Source of the DNA: Streptomyces avermitilis MA-4680 = NBRC 14893
GTDB taxonomy: Bacteria > Actinomycetota > Actinomycetes > Streptomycetales > Streptomycetaceae
Reading direction: 5' to 3'
NCBI RefSeq assembly: GCF_000009765.2
Contig: NC_003155.5
Span: 8,494,001-8,558,000, forward strand
Length of the DNA: 64,000 bases
The notes under the pieces are model-generated. The model did no database searches. It had not been told where the DNA came from and saw nothing but the letters and a program-made list of their open reading frames with translations. The position numbers were made by a program, and so were the translations under genes. Each line of letters opens with the position of its first letter. Position 1 is the first letter of the stretch. Below, one piece after another: positions 33,980 through 41,412 of this stretch.

Positions 33980-36640
33980 TCACGGTCGCCACGGTGCTGT
34001 GGACCGCCGGTCAGCGCGGCGTCGCAGGCGCCGTGGTTTTCTCGGCGGATCGGCGGGCCGGCCCTGTCGCTCGGCCGGCGGGGCATGCTGGTCGAGAGGG
34101 TTCAGCGCGGCCTTCCGTCCCAGTGCGACGGGCCGATAGGGGGCGTCTCGCCACTCCGTGGCGGGGTTTCCGCCCCATCGAGCGTGCCTCGGGACTTCCT
34201 CGCCTTTCATGAGAAAGGAGTCGGGGGCGAGCACCGAGCCGTCGCCCATCGTCACGCCGTAGTGGACGATCGCGCCGACGCCGAGGGTGCAGCCGTCGCC
34301 GATCGTGCTGCGGTCGGACTTGAAGGTGCCGTCCTCCTGCGAGTGGCACTGGATCTTGCTTCCGACATTGAGTGTGCTGTCGCTCCCGATGGTGGCGAGC
34401 GTCCGCTCCGTCACGAGGCAGCCGTCGTTGAAGACCCTGCTGCCGACCTGAACACCCAGCAGCCGCCAGACCACGTTCATGAAGGGAGTGCCGTTGAAGA
34501 CATGGAAGTACTCGATGGGCATTTTCCACAGGCGCTCGTGCAGCCAGAAGTTCGGGTCGTAGATGGAGCACAACTGCGGTTGCAGCGGGCGGAACACCGC
34601 GATTCCACGCTCCACCAGTACGAGGTAGACGGCGCTGACCACGAGGGCGAGTGCCAGGGACGCGGTGATCACCACCCAGCCGAACACACCGTGCATGTCA
34701 ACTGCCGCGAGGCCGAGCACGGTGAGCACGAAGAAGTGCAGCCAGCGCACCAACAGGAACAGGCCCATCGAGCGGAGGTTGTACCGATTCTTCGCGGCGA
34801 GGTGGCGACGCAGTTGGTCCCCGGACCGGAGCTGGTCGAACCGGCTGTCGCGTTCCACCGACCGGGGAATCTCGAAGCACGGCGAGCCGAGCAGGCCTAC
34901 TCCCTCGCGGACCTCGCCGTCGAGCGGGACCATCACCTTCGTCGCGAGAAGGCAGTTGTCACCCGTCTTGGCCCCCGAGGGATAGGCGATGTTGTTTCCA
35001 AGGAAGTTGTGTGGACCGATCGACGCCTGGGATACACGGAAGGACGTGCTCGAGAAGTCGGCATTGATGACGGAGAGTCCGTCGGCGATCATCGTTCCGC
35101 TGCCGACAGAAGTCAGGTACGGCGTCTCGTGCTGCACTTCGGTACCGAAGTTCGACCCGGTCTGCTCGACATGGGACAAGTCGTATCCGAGGCCACGCAA
35201 ATAGTGGACGATGTAAGAGCTGTCACCGAGAAGCCATTTGAAGAACTTCAGGTTGGTCATGCGCGCGATCGCCCTGTGCGCCGAGTAATGGAGGCCGTAC
35301 AGCGGATAGACCTTGTCCGGCTTGACCATCAGACTCAGTAGGCGCGGAACGGTGAACAACAGGGCGAGGCCCAGGACGATGAAGCCGAAGAACAGCACGA
35401 GGGACAGGACCAGCGCGTCGATGTAGAGCGTCGGCGACGTGAATCCCACCATGTCCGGGCCCAGCAGGTTCCTCAGTTCCGGAACCTCGGTGATCAGCAT
35501 GTACGCGCCCCCGACGGTCAGCGGCACGTACAGGAAGAACACTTGGAGCACGCTGATGAGGCCGTACCCGGCCCGGCGCAGAGTGCCGCACGCCGCGGGC
35601 GCGATGCTCAGGTAGTCGAACTCCGTGCGCTGTGCCGGGGATCCGTGCCACCGCTGGTCTTCCGGTACCACCTGGCCGCTTTGCAGCGCGGAGGTGTGGC
35701 CGAGCTGTGCCCTGTCGCCCATCGACGTGTCGATGTCGAGCACGGTCTTCTCGCCGACGAACACGTCCCGGCCGAGGGTGACGTGGCCGGTCTGGATACG
35801 CCCGGCGTGCGCCCGGTAGCAGAGGAAGAACGCGTCCTTGCGAATCACCGTACCGGCGCCGATCGTCAGCAGGTCGGTGCAGACCGGAATGGTGCGGGAG
35901 AAGATCGTGACGCCCTTACCGATCCGCGCGCCGAGGGCGCGCAGATACAGCACATACAGCGGATTGCCGACGAAGAAGATCATCGGGTTGGCGTGGACCA
36001 GTGTCTTGACGGTCCAGAAGCGCAGATAGGTCAGACCCCAGATGGGGAACTCGCGGGATTTCCAGCGGCCGATGAGGATCCATTTCGCCGCGATCGGGAA
36101 TATGCACAGGCCGACGAGGCCGGCGCCGCCGAAGAGGACCGCCCGCAGGTAGACGTTGCGCAGACCTGAGCCGGCGGAGACCCACTCGTAGCCCCGGCCG
36201 GTGACAAGTCCGGCGAGGCAGCAATATCCGACGAAAATAATGAACTGCAGCGTTCCGCAGAGGAGGTACTGCCGCGTGCTCGCCGGTGTCACCACCTCGG
36301 TCGGCGCCGGGACCGACGACTCGACAGGGGTGGGCGCGGCGTCCGCGAGACCCGTCGCCAGACTTCGGATCGTCGGGTGCCGGTAGATGTCCTTCATCGA
36401 CGCCGAGGGGAGGTCCGCCCGCTTCCTGACCCGTGCGCAGAAGTGGGCCATCACCAACGAGTTGGCGCCGAGGTCATCGAAGAAGTGGCTGTCGACCGAC
36501 ACCTGTTCGACGGACATGACGTCAGCCAGCACCTCGGCGAGGTCTCTTTCGATGCCGGCCTTCGGGCCGGAGTCCCTGCTTTTGTCTCTCGCAGATTCAT
36601 CCGGCCCGGACGCCAGGACTTCGATGGATTTCTCCTCCAT
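33980..36640 (-). CDS. Pls/PosA-like membrane NRPS without adenylation domain
   Basis: 886 residues. A peptidyl carrier domain comes first (about 30-105, FFDDLGANSLVMAHF with phosphopantetheine serine S61). The rest resembles the C-terminal part of epsilon-polylysine synthetase (Pls) and poly-ornithine synthetase PosA: three pairs of membrane segments (about 124-187, 370-455, 645-695) alternating with three left-handed beta-helix hexapeptide-repeat domains (about 240-330, 490-590, 730-850). In Pls these soluble parts catalyse iterative peptide-bond formation. Pls itself begins with an adenylation domain, which is missing here; there is an SD sequence AAGGAG before the ATG at 36640 and no upstream frame that could supply it. 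A separate adenylating enzyme must load S61. The Arg/Pro-rich tail after about 850 is odd. The genes downstream make diaminopropionate and modify an amino acid. Confidence 0.85.
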   Translation of the reverse strand: MEEKSIEVLASGPDESARDKSRDSGPKAGIERDLAEVLADVMSVEQVSVDSHFFDDLGANSLVMAHFCARVRKRADLPSASMKDIYRHPTIRSLATGLADAAPTPVESSVPAPTEVVTPASTRQYLLCGTLQFIIFVGYCCLAGLVTGRGYEWVSAGSGLRNVYLRAVLFGGAGLVGLCIFPIAAKWILIGRWKSREFPIWGLTYLRFWTVKTLVHANPMIFFVGNPLYVLYLRALGARIGKGVTIFSRTIPVCTDLLTIGAGTVIRKDAFFLCYRAHAGRIQTGHVTLGRDVFVGEKTVLDIDTSMGDRAQLGHTSALQSGQVVPEDQRWHGSPAQRTEFDYLSIAPAACGTLRRAGYGLISVLQVFFLYVPLTVGGAYMLITEVPELRNLLGPDMVGFTSPTLYIDALVLSLVLFFGFIVLGLALLFTVPRLLSLMVKPDKVYPLYGLHYSAHRAIARMTNLKFFKWLLGDSSYIVHYLRGLGYDLSHVEQTGSNFGTEVQHETPYLTSVGSGTMIADGLSVINADFSSTSFRVSQASIGPHNFLGNNIAYPSGAKTGDNCLLATKVMVPLDGEVREGVGLLGSPCFEIPRSVERDSRFDQLRSGDQLRRHLAAKNRYNLRSMGLFLLVRWLHFFVLTVLGLAAVDMHGVFGWVVITASLALALVVSAVYLVLVERGIAVFRPLQPQLCSIYDPNFWLHERLWKMPIEYFHVFNGTPFMNVVWRLLGVQVGSRVFNDGCLVTERTLATIGSDSTLNVGSKIQCHSQEDGTFKSDRSTIGDGCTLGVGAIVHYGVTMGDGSVLAPDSFLMKGEEVPRHARWGGNPATEWRDAPYRPVALGRKAALNPLDQHAPPAERQGRPADPPRKPRRLRRRADRRSTAPWRP

Positions 36641-36761
36641 ACAAGCTCCTTGAGCAACTTTCGAGCGCCACCGGCCGTGAGCGTCGGCGCCCTGCACTCG
36701 CGCTTTTCGATGGCCGGAGCGAGCAATCCGGTTGCCCTGAGGTCGTGATCTCTTGTCCGGT

Positions 36762-36860
36762 TCAAAACGGTGGCCTCAGTCTCTGCTGTCCACCGTCGGG
36801 CTGCCACTCGAACTCGATCGCGTCGGCGGGGCAGTAGCGCTCGACGGCGCCCGGGCGTCC
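36762..36860 (-). pseudogene. Fragment of a second SyrP-like oxygenase gene
   Basis: In the minus frame the stretch reads AVERYCPADAIEFEWQPDGG, against AVESYCRANGIMFEWQPDGG in the intact oxygenase at 32823-33827. About 67 bases align with roughly nine mismatches by eye (positions 36786-36852 against 33222-33288). The match stops abruptly on both sides and the frame ends soon after. It is a remnant of a paralogous gene, or of a duplication, just upstream of the Pls-like gene. Confidence 0.8.
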
Positions 36861-37100
36861 TTGCCGCCGGACGCCTGCCATCGGGAGCGCGGAGTGCTCG
36901 CCGCCCGGTTCATTCCTCCTCCTCGATCCCGGCCGACGGGACGGCGACGAGCGGCACACGGGTCACGCCCTACTGCATACGAGTGACGTGTTCCTGACCT
37001 GGGAGGGAGCCGGGCCGGGGGCACGCAAGGGTCACCCGTCCTGTAGCCGTCGGAGCGCGGCGATCGGCCCAGGGCCGCGAGGACTGCCGTACGCCTCCGG

Positions 37101-37153
37101 GGGCAGGGCAGGGCAGGGCAGGGCAGGGCAGGGCAGGGCAGGGCAGGGCAGGG
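37101..37153. repeat. Pentanucleotide microsatellite (GGGCA)10
   Basis: Ten perfect copies of GGGCA (37101-37150) followed by GGG. No gene covers it; the open frames across it (CPALP or AGQGR repeats) are by-products. It lies in the divergent gap between the Pls-like gene and the amidase gene. Confidence 0.97.
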
Positions 37154-37160
37154 CGGCGCG

Positions 37161-37200
37161 GGGCGGTCCGACGGCGGCACACTCCGTTGTCGGACCGCCC
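37161..37200. terminator. Perfect 12-bp hairpin in a divergent intergenic region
   Basis: GGGCGGTCCGAC (37161-37172) pairs perfectly with GTCGGACCGCCC (37189-37200) over a 16-base loop. It looks like a terminator, but the flanking genes diverge from here, so it may isolate their promoters or be left from a lost gene. Confidence 0.6.
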
Positions 37201-37504
37201 CACTCGGTCACCTGGCCGGGGGCGGTCCATGCCGGCGCGGCCCGGTCGGTGAACACACGCCGGGAGCGGGCGTCCGGCCGCCGACCGGGTGGCCTCTCCC
37301 GGGCAATTAGTCCACACCAGTGACGCTCCACAAGACCGGCCGCGCCAGGCAGGAGAACGTACGAGGAGTGGCTTTGACGAACAACTCCCTTGTCCTGGCC
37401 ACGATGGGCGGCTCCTGGGGAGCCGGCAGCGGTGACGGCGTTCCGCCCCGCGCGACCCATCGCACCCGACGAGACGTGAACTCGACCATCACTGGAGACC
37501 CTTT

Positions 37505-39463
37505 ATGCAGAAACCTTTCCCCCGTGCACCGGCCGTGCGATGTCTGTACCGGACGGCGTGCGCGACCGCGGCGGCCGCGCTGGTGGTGCCGCTGCTGGTC
37601 ACCGGGCCGTCGAGCGACGCCCAGGGTGAGGCGACGACGCGGTTGCAGCGCGCGTTCGCCGACGCGGCGGCCGAGTACCGGGTGCCGCAGAGCGTCCTGC
37701 TCGGCGTGTCGTACCTGCAGTCCCGGTGGGACACGCACGACGGTGCCCCGAGCGTCATCGGCGGCTATGGGCCGATGCACCTCACCGACACACGCACGGC
37801 CCTCGCCGAGGCCCCGCATCACGGCGTGACCCGCGACACGGCCCCGCCGCTCGCGGTGGCGGCGGGGCCGCAGCAGCCCGCCCCCCGGCTTCCCGGCCAG
37901 CTGACGACTCTGGAGCGGGTAGCCGGGCTGATAGGGGTCCCGGCGGCCCGGCTGCGTACGGACGCCGACGTGAACGTACGGGGCGGCGCCGCCCTCCTGG
38001 CGGCGACACAGCGCCGGCTCGGCAAGCCGCTGAGTGCCGATCCGGCCGACTGGTGGAGCGCGGTGGCGCGCTTCTCCGGCGCGGACGACAGCGCGACGGC
38101 GGCGACGTTTGCGAACGACGTCTTCGCGGTGATCCGCGCCGGCGCGCACCGCACCACGGACACCGGGCAGCGGGTCACGCTCGCGGCGAGCCCGGGTGTG
38201 CGGCCCGACTCCAGGCAGGTGCGGGCCATACGGCCACGTGCGACGGCCGACCCCGATGTCGAGTGCCCCGCGACGCTCGCCTGCGATTGGATTCCCGCCC
38301 CGCACACGGAGTTCGGCGACGACCAGTACGGCAATCACGACCTGGCCGACCGTCCCAAGGACCAGCGAGTCGAGTACATCGTCATTCATGACACCGAGGC
38401 CACCCGGACCTCCATGATCGACACGGTGCAGGACCCCAGCGAGGCGTCCTGGCATTACACCGTCCGTTCCAGCGACGGCCACATAACGCAGCATGTCAAG
38501 ACCAAGGACGTGGCCTGGCACTCCGGGAGCCAGTTCGTGAACGCCCGCTCGATCGGCGTCGAGCACGAGGGGTTCCTCACGCAGCCGGACGCCTGGTACT
38601 CGGAGCAGATGTACCGGTCCTCGGCCCGCCTGGTGGCGTACCTGGCGAAGAAGTACGGCGTCCCGCTGGACCGGCAGCACATCTTCGGCCACGACAATGT
38701 GCCGGCCCCGACCGCCTCGTCGATCCCCGACATGCACGACGACCCCGGCCCCTTCTGGGACTGGCGGCACTACTTCGACCTCCTCGGCGCGCCCCTGCGC
38801 GCCACGGCCGGGGCGGACAGCGACCTCGTCACCGTGCTGCCGGACTTCCGCACGAATCAGCCGCTGTACACGGGCTGCAACGAGTCGGGCAAGCCCTGCG
38901 CACCACATGGCTCCAGCGCGGTCCGCGTCCACACCGAGCCGCACGAGGACGCCCCGCTGATCCAGGACCCGGGGCGGCGCCCGGACGGCGAGGACTCGAC
39001 GGCCGACGTCAACGACCTGGGCTCGCGCATCTCCACCGGCCAGACGTACGCCGTCGCCGAACGCCGCGGTGACTGGACGGCGATCTGGTACCTGGGCCAG
39101 AAGGCCTGGTTCAAGAACCCGAAGAGGAATCCGACGGCCGTCGGAGCCTCAGGTCTGATGGTGACCCCGAAGGACGGCCTGAGGAGCGTGCCGGTCTACG
39201 GGCGCGCCCACCCGGAAGAGGAGGCGTACCCCTCGGAGGTGCCCGTGCAGCCCGACTCACCGCTTCCGTACGAACTCCTCGAGGGCCAGCGGTACGCGAC
39301 GCAGGGCCGTACGAGCGGCTCGTACTTCCAGCCGTCGGCCACCGACGCCGCACTGAACCACGTGGTGAAGGGAGAAGACCTGTACTACGAGATCCAGTTC
39401 GGCCATCGGATCGGATTCGTCCGCGCGGCCGATGTGGATGTGGTGCACGCCGACAAGCGGTAG
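37505..39463 (+). CDS. Secreted N-acetylmuramoyl-L-alanine amidase (amidase_2/PGRP) with SH3-like tail
   Basis: 652 residues. A Sec signal (about 1-42) is followed by an N-terminal lytic-transglycosylase-like helical region (about 45-210, VLLGVSYLQSRWDTHDG), then the zinc amidase_2 domain (about 285-425): YIVIHDTEAT (Zn His), WHYTVRSSDGHITQHV, VAWHSGSQFVNARSIGVEHEG and IFGHDNVPAP with DDPGPFWDW. The C-terminal 200 residues hold two SH3-like wall-binding modules (VRVHTEPHEDAPLIQD; TAIWYLGQKAWFKNP). It should cut peptidoglycan between MurNAc and L-Ala outside the cell. ATG at 37505 is preceded by TGGAGACCC. Confidence 0.9.
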   Translation: MQKPFPRAPAVRCLYRTACATAAAALVVPLLVTGPSSDAQGEATTRLQRAFADAAAEYRVPQSVLLGVSYLQSRWDTHDGAPSVIGGYGPMHLTDTRTALAEAPHHGVTRDTAPPLAVAAGPQQPAPRLPGQLTTLERVAGLIGVPAARLRTDADVNVRGGAALLAATQRRLGKPLSADPADWWSAVARFSGADDSATAATFANDVFAVIRAGAHRTTDTGQRVTLAASPGVRPDSRQVRAIRPRATADPDVECPATLACDWIPAPHTEFGDDQYGNHDLADRPKDQRVEYIVIHDTEATRTSMIDTVQDPSEASWHYTVRSSDGHITQHVKTKDVAWHSGSQFVNARSIGVEHEGFLTQPDAWYSEQMYRSSARLVAYLAKKYGVPLDRQHIFGHDNVPAPTASSIPDMHDDPGPFWDWRHYFDLLGAPLRATAGADSDLVTVLPDFRTNQPLYTGCNESGKPCAPHGSSAVRVHTEPHEDAPLIQDPGRRPDGEDSTADVNDLGSRISTGQTYAVAERRGDWTAIWYLGQKAWFKNPKRNPTAVGASGLMVTPKDGLRSVPVYGRAHPEEEAYPSEVPVQPDSPLPYELLEGQRYATQGRTSGSYFQPSATDAALNHVVKGEDLYYEIQFGHRIGFVRAADVDVVHADKR

Positions 39464-39579
39464 CGCCTCGTCAGGTTCCGGGGTGGGTCAGGGGAATTCG
39501 CTCACGGCGTGTTCCTCTGACTCCCACGGCGGGATCAACGCTGGTCCCGCGCAACGGTGTTGGTGACAGGCCGGCCATT

Positions 39580-39997
39580 TCAAGCCATGGACCACGGCGT
39601 CCCGGACGGGAGCGACTTCCCGGCACGTCGGCTGACTGCGTAGCCCCCGATACCGGCCAGGGCCAGCAGGGTCCCGAGGCTCCCGAGAGGCATCAGCACC
39701 GTCGGCACGGCGGAGCCCTCCGGCACTCGTCCCCGCACTCCGCACTCCGGACGCCGCGACGCTGCCTGACCGCTCGCTGAGGTGGAAACGCGAGTCGTCG
39801 GCGTCGCTCGCGTCAATCCGCTCGACGAAGAGCCGATCCTCCCGGGGGTACGTGGCTCTCATCGAGTCGCCCATGACGGTGGCCGTCCTGTAGTTCGCGA
39901 GGGTGTACACGATGGTTCCCGACAGGAGAGCCAACCCGAGTGGTGCCAACACCCGGGCCGCCTTGGTGAACCAGCAGATCGTTCCTCGCTGCCGCAT
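39580..39997 (-). pseudogene. Broken S26-family signal peptidase gene
   Basis: Starts at ATG 39997 (MRQRGTICWF) with GGGAGG upstream; a membrane segment (about 15-35) leads to the catalytic serine motif ATVMGDSMRATYPREDRLFVERID. The next residues DDSRFHLSERSGSVAASGVR belong to the far end of the family, so the central part with the catalytic lysine is deleted in frame. Then a 7-bp duplication (GCACTCC at 39735-39741 and 39742-39748) shifts the frame. Removing one copy restores GRVPEGSAVPTVLMPLG and the C-terminal membrane helix LGTLLALAGIGGYAVSRRA, ending at 39580. Two independent lesions make it inactive. Confidence 0.8.
39735..39748. repeat. 7-bp tandem duplication causing a frameshift
   Basis: GCACTCC occurs twice in direct succession inside the S26 signal-peptidase remnant; a single copy would keep the family reading frame. 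Confidence 0.85.
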
Positions 39998-40239
39998 GAG
40001 CATCCCTCCCGTTGCACCGCCCGACGGCTGTGCGGGCCGGCGGAGGCTATGCGGCCGCCGGGGCGGAAACGAGCCCAGCTCCGGCCCGCGCCGGCCACCC
40101 GCGGCCGGCGCCTCTCCTGGAAGGCCGCGGTGCAGAAGGCCGCGGTGATCTACCCACACTCCGACGAAGGGCGGGAGCAGGGAAGTTGCCGCCGGGCTGG
40201 ACGCGAGACGGAGCCTGAGTCCGGGAAAGCCCTGCGCTG

Positions 40240-40830
40240 TCAGGCCGGACGGTCGAGCGCGCCGACGATGAGGACTTCGAGCTGCTGTGCCACCTGGTCC
40301 AGGGGGTCCGTGCTGCGCTTGGCGCGGCACATGGCGATGGCGCCCTCGACGGATGCCACGATGAGGGCCGCGAGCCCCGGAGCCTGGTCGGAGTCGGCGC
40401 CATGCGCCCGCAGTGCCTGGGCGAGCAGGTGCTCCCACTCCTCGAACGCCTCGGCGGCGGCGACGAGCGCCGGTGGGATCTCGTCGGCCGGCGGCTCCTC
40501 GACCGAGACGGCCAGCACGGGGCAGCCGGCACGGAAGTCGCTCTCGACGACGATGCCGCGCCACAGCGCCAGGAAGGCCCGCAGGCCGGCGACCGGGCCC
40601 GCGGCCAATTCCTTGCGCAGGATGCGGGCGACCGCTTCTCCCGCGTAGCGCACTGCCTCGGTGGCCAGCTGCTGCTTGCCCTCGGGGAAGAAGTGGTAGG
40701 TCGAGCCGAGCGGTGCCTTGGCGTGTTTGGCCAGCTCCCGGATGCTCGTGGCGTTCAGGCCACGCCGGCTGATCAGGTCGGCGGCACCGGCCACGATGCG
40801 CTCACGTGACGGCGCGTTGGATCGAGCCAA
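40240..40830 (-). CDS. TetR-family repressor
   Basis: 196 residues. The N-terminal HTH (RERIVAGAADLISRRGLNATSIRELAKHAKAPLGSTYHFFPEGKQQL, about 8-55) is of TetR type; the C-terminal domain fits the TetR_C group of YxaF/LmrA-like regulators (GCPVLAVSVEEPP, AFEEWEHLLAQALRAHG). It is divergent from the tautomerase-alcohol dehydrogenase genes, and two operators with TATAAC half-sites lie between them (40850-40865, 40885-40900). It most likely represses both directions and responds to an electrophile, aldehyde or quinone-type compound. Confidence 0.92.
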   Translation of the reverse strand: MARSNAPSRERIVAGAADLISRRGLNATSIRELAKHAKAPLGSTYHFFPEGKQQLATEAVRYAGEAVARILRKELAAGPVAGLRAFLALWRGIVVESDFRAGCPVLAVSVEEPPADEIPPALVAAAEAFEEWEHLLAQALRAHGADSDQAPGLAALIVASVEGAIAMCRAKRSTDPLDQVAQQLEVLIVGALDRPA

Positions 40831-40849
40831 GACCGTACTCCTCTCTGGC

Positions 40850-40865
40850 TATAACGCTCGTCATA
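40850..40865. promoter_or_regulatory. TetR operator 1
   Basis: TATAACGCTCGTCATA: half-site TATAAC and its inverted copy with one mismatch, 4-bp centre. It lies 20 bases before the tetR start codon. Confidence 0.7.
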
Positions 40866-40884
40866 GTCTAGCGTGACCTCCGGT

Positions 40885-40900
40885 TATAACGACTGTTATA
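40885..40900. promoter_or_regulatory. TetR operator 2
   Basis: TATAACGACTGTTATA: perfect inverted TATAAC half-sites around 4 bp. Its centre is 35 bp from the centre of operator 1. It lies before the leader of the tautomerase gene. Confidence 0.75.
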
Positions 40901-40905
40901 GATCC

Positions 40906-40961
40906 TGTGCGCAGAGCTGTGCCCAGAGCTGTGCGCACAGCTGTGCGCAGAACTGTGCACA
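40906..40961 (+). repeat. 12-bp tandem repeats in the tautomerase leader
   Basis: Four near-identical units: TGTGCGCAGAGC (40906), TGTGCCCAGAGC (40918), TGTGCGCACAGC (40930), TGTGCGCAGAAC (40942), then a partial TGTGCACA. They sit between operator 2 and the ribosome-binding site (AAGGGAGA). The frame through them is open to the tautomerase (CAQS-type repeats), but a start there is less likely than the ATG at 40981. Confidence 0.92.
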
Positions 40962-40980
40962 TCCGAAGGGAGACTTCGCC

Positions 40981-41412
40981 ATGCCGATGATCCGGCTCAC
41001 CGTCCCGCCCGGTTCCCTGACCGAGGAGGGCCGCAGGACCGTCCAGCGCGACCTGGCGGCCGTCCTGCTGCGCTGGGAGGGAGCGCCCGACACCGCGTTC
41101 TTCCGCGCCCAGGCGTGGAGCTACCTCGTCGAGCTGCCCGAAGGGGCACAGACGACCGCCGAGGACGACGCACCCCGCTTCCTCGTGGAGGTGACGGTTC
41201 CCCGGGGCGCGCTGTCCGAGCGGCGCAGGGCCGGGCTGGTCGAGGACGCCACCAGGACCGTCCTCGACGCCGCCGGGCTCACCCAGTCGGACGCCCCGCG
41301 CGTGTGGGCACTGGTGCACGAACAGCCCGACGGCACCTGGGGCGCGGGCGGCTCCGTCATCCGCTACGCCGACCTGGTGGCCTTGGCGAAGGGGCAGCGG
41401 GCCGATGCGTGA
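40981..41412 (+). CDS. Tautomerase-superfamily protein
   Basis: 143 residues. It starts MPMIRLTVPPGSLTEEGRR, placing Pro-2 at the N-terminus after methionine removal, the catalytic base of 4-oxalocrotonate tautomerase-type enzymes. A second half with VEVTVPRGALSERRRAGLVEDATRTVL repeats the beta-alpha-beta unit, so it is a fused two-unit tautomerase; the final part is WALVHEQPDGTWGAGG. AAGGGAGA lies before the ATG at 40981. The stop overlaps the next gene by 8 bp. The substrate is unknown; control by the TetR protein suggests a detoxification role. Confidence 0.85.
   Translation: MPMIRLTVPPGSLTEEGRRTVQRDLAAVLLRWEGAPDTAFFRAQAWSYLVELPEGAQTTAEDDAPRFLVEVTVPRGALSERRRAGLVEDATRTVLDAAGLTQSDAPRVWALVHEQPDGTWGAGGSVIRYADLVALAKGQRADA

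Noticed and set aside
33410..35341. 643-codon plus-strand frame opposite the oxygenase and Pls-like genes
   Set aside because: No motif or signal; the minus-strand genes here are well supported.
36970..37460. Frames with CPALP or AGQGR repeats across the microsatellite
   Set aside because: They are only translations of (GGGCA)n and lack start signals and conserved flanks.
40873..40980. N-terminal extension of the tautomerase through CAQS-type repeats
   Set aside because: Catalysis needs Pro-2 directly after the start, and an SD precedes the ATG at 40981; the extension would bury the proline.
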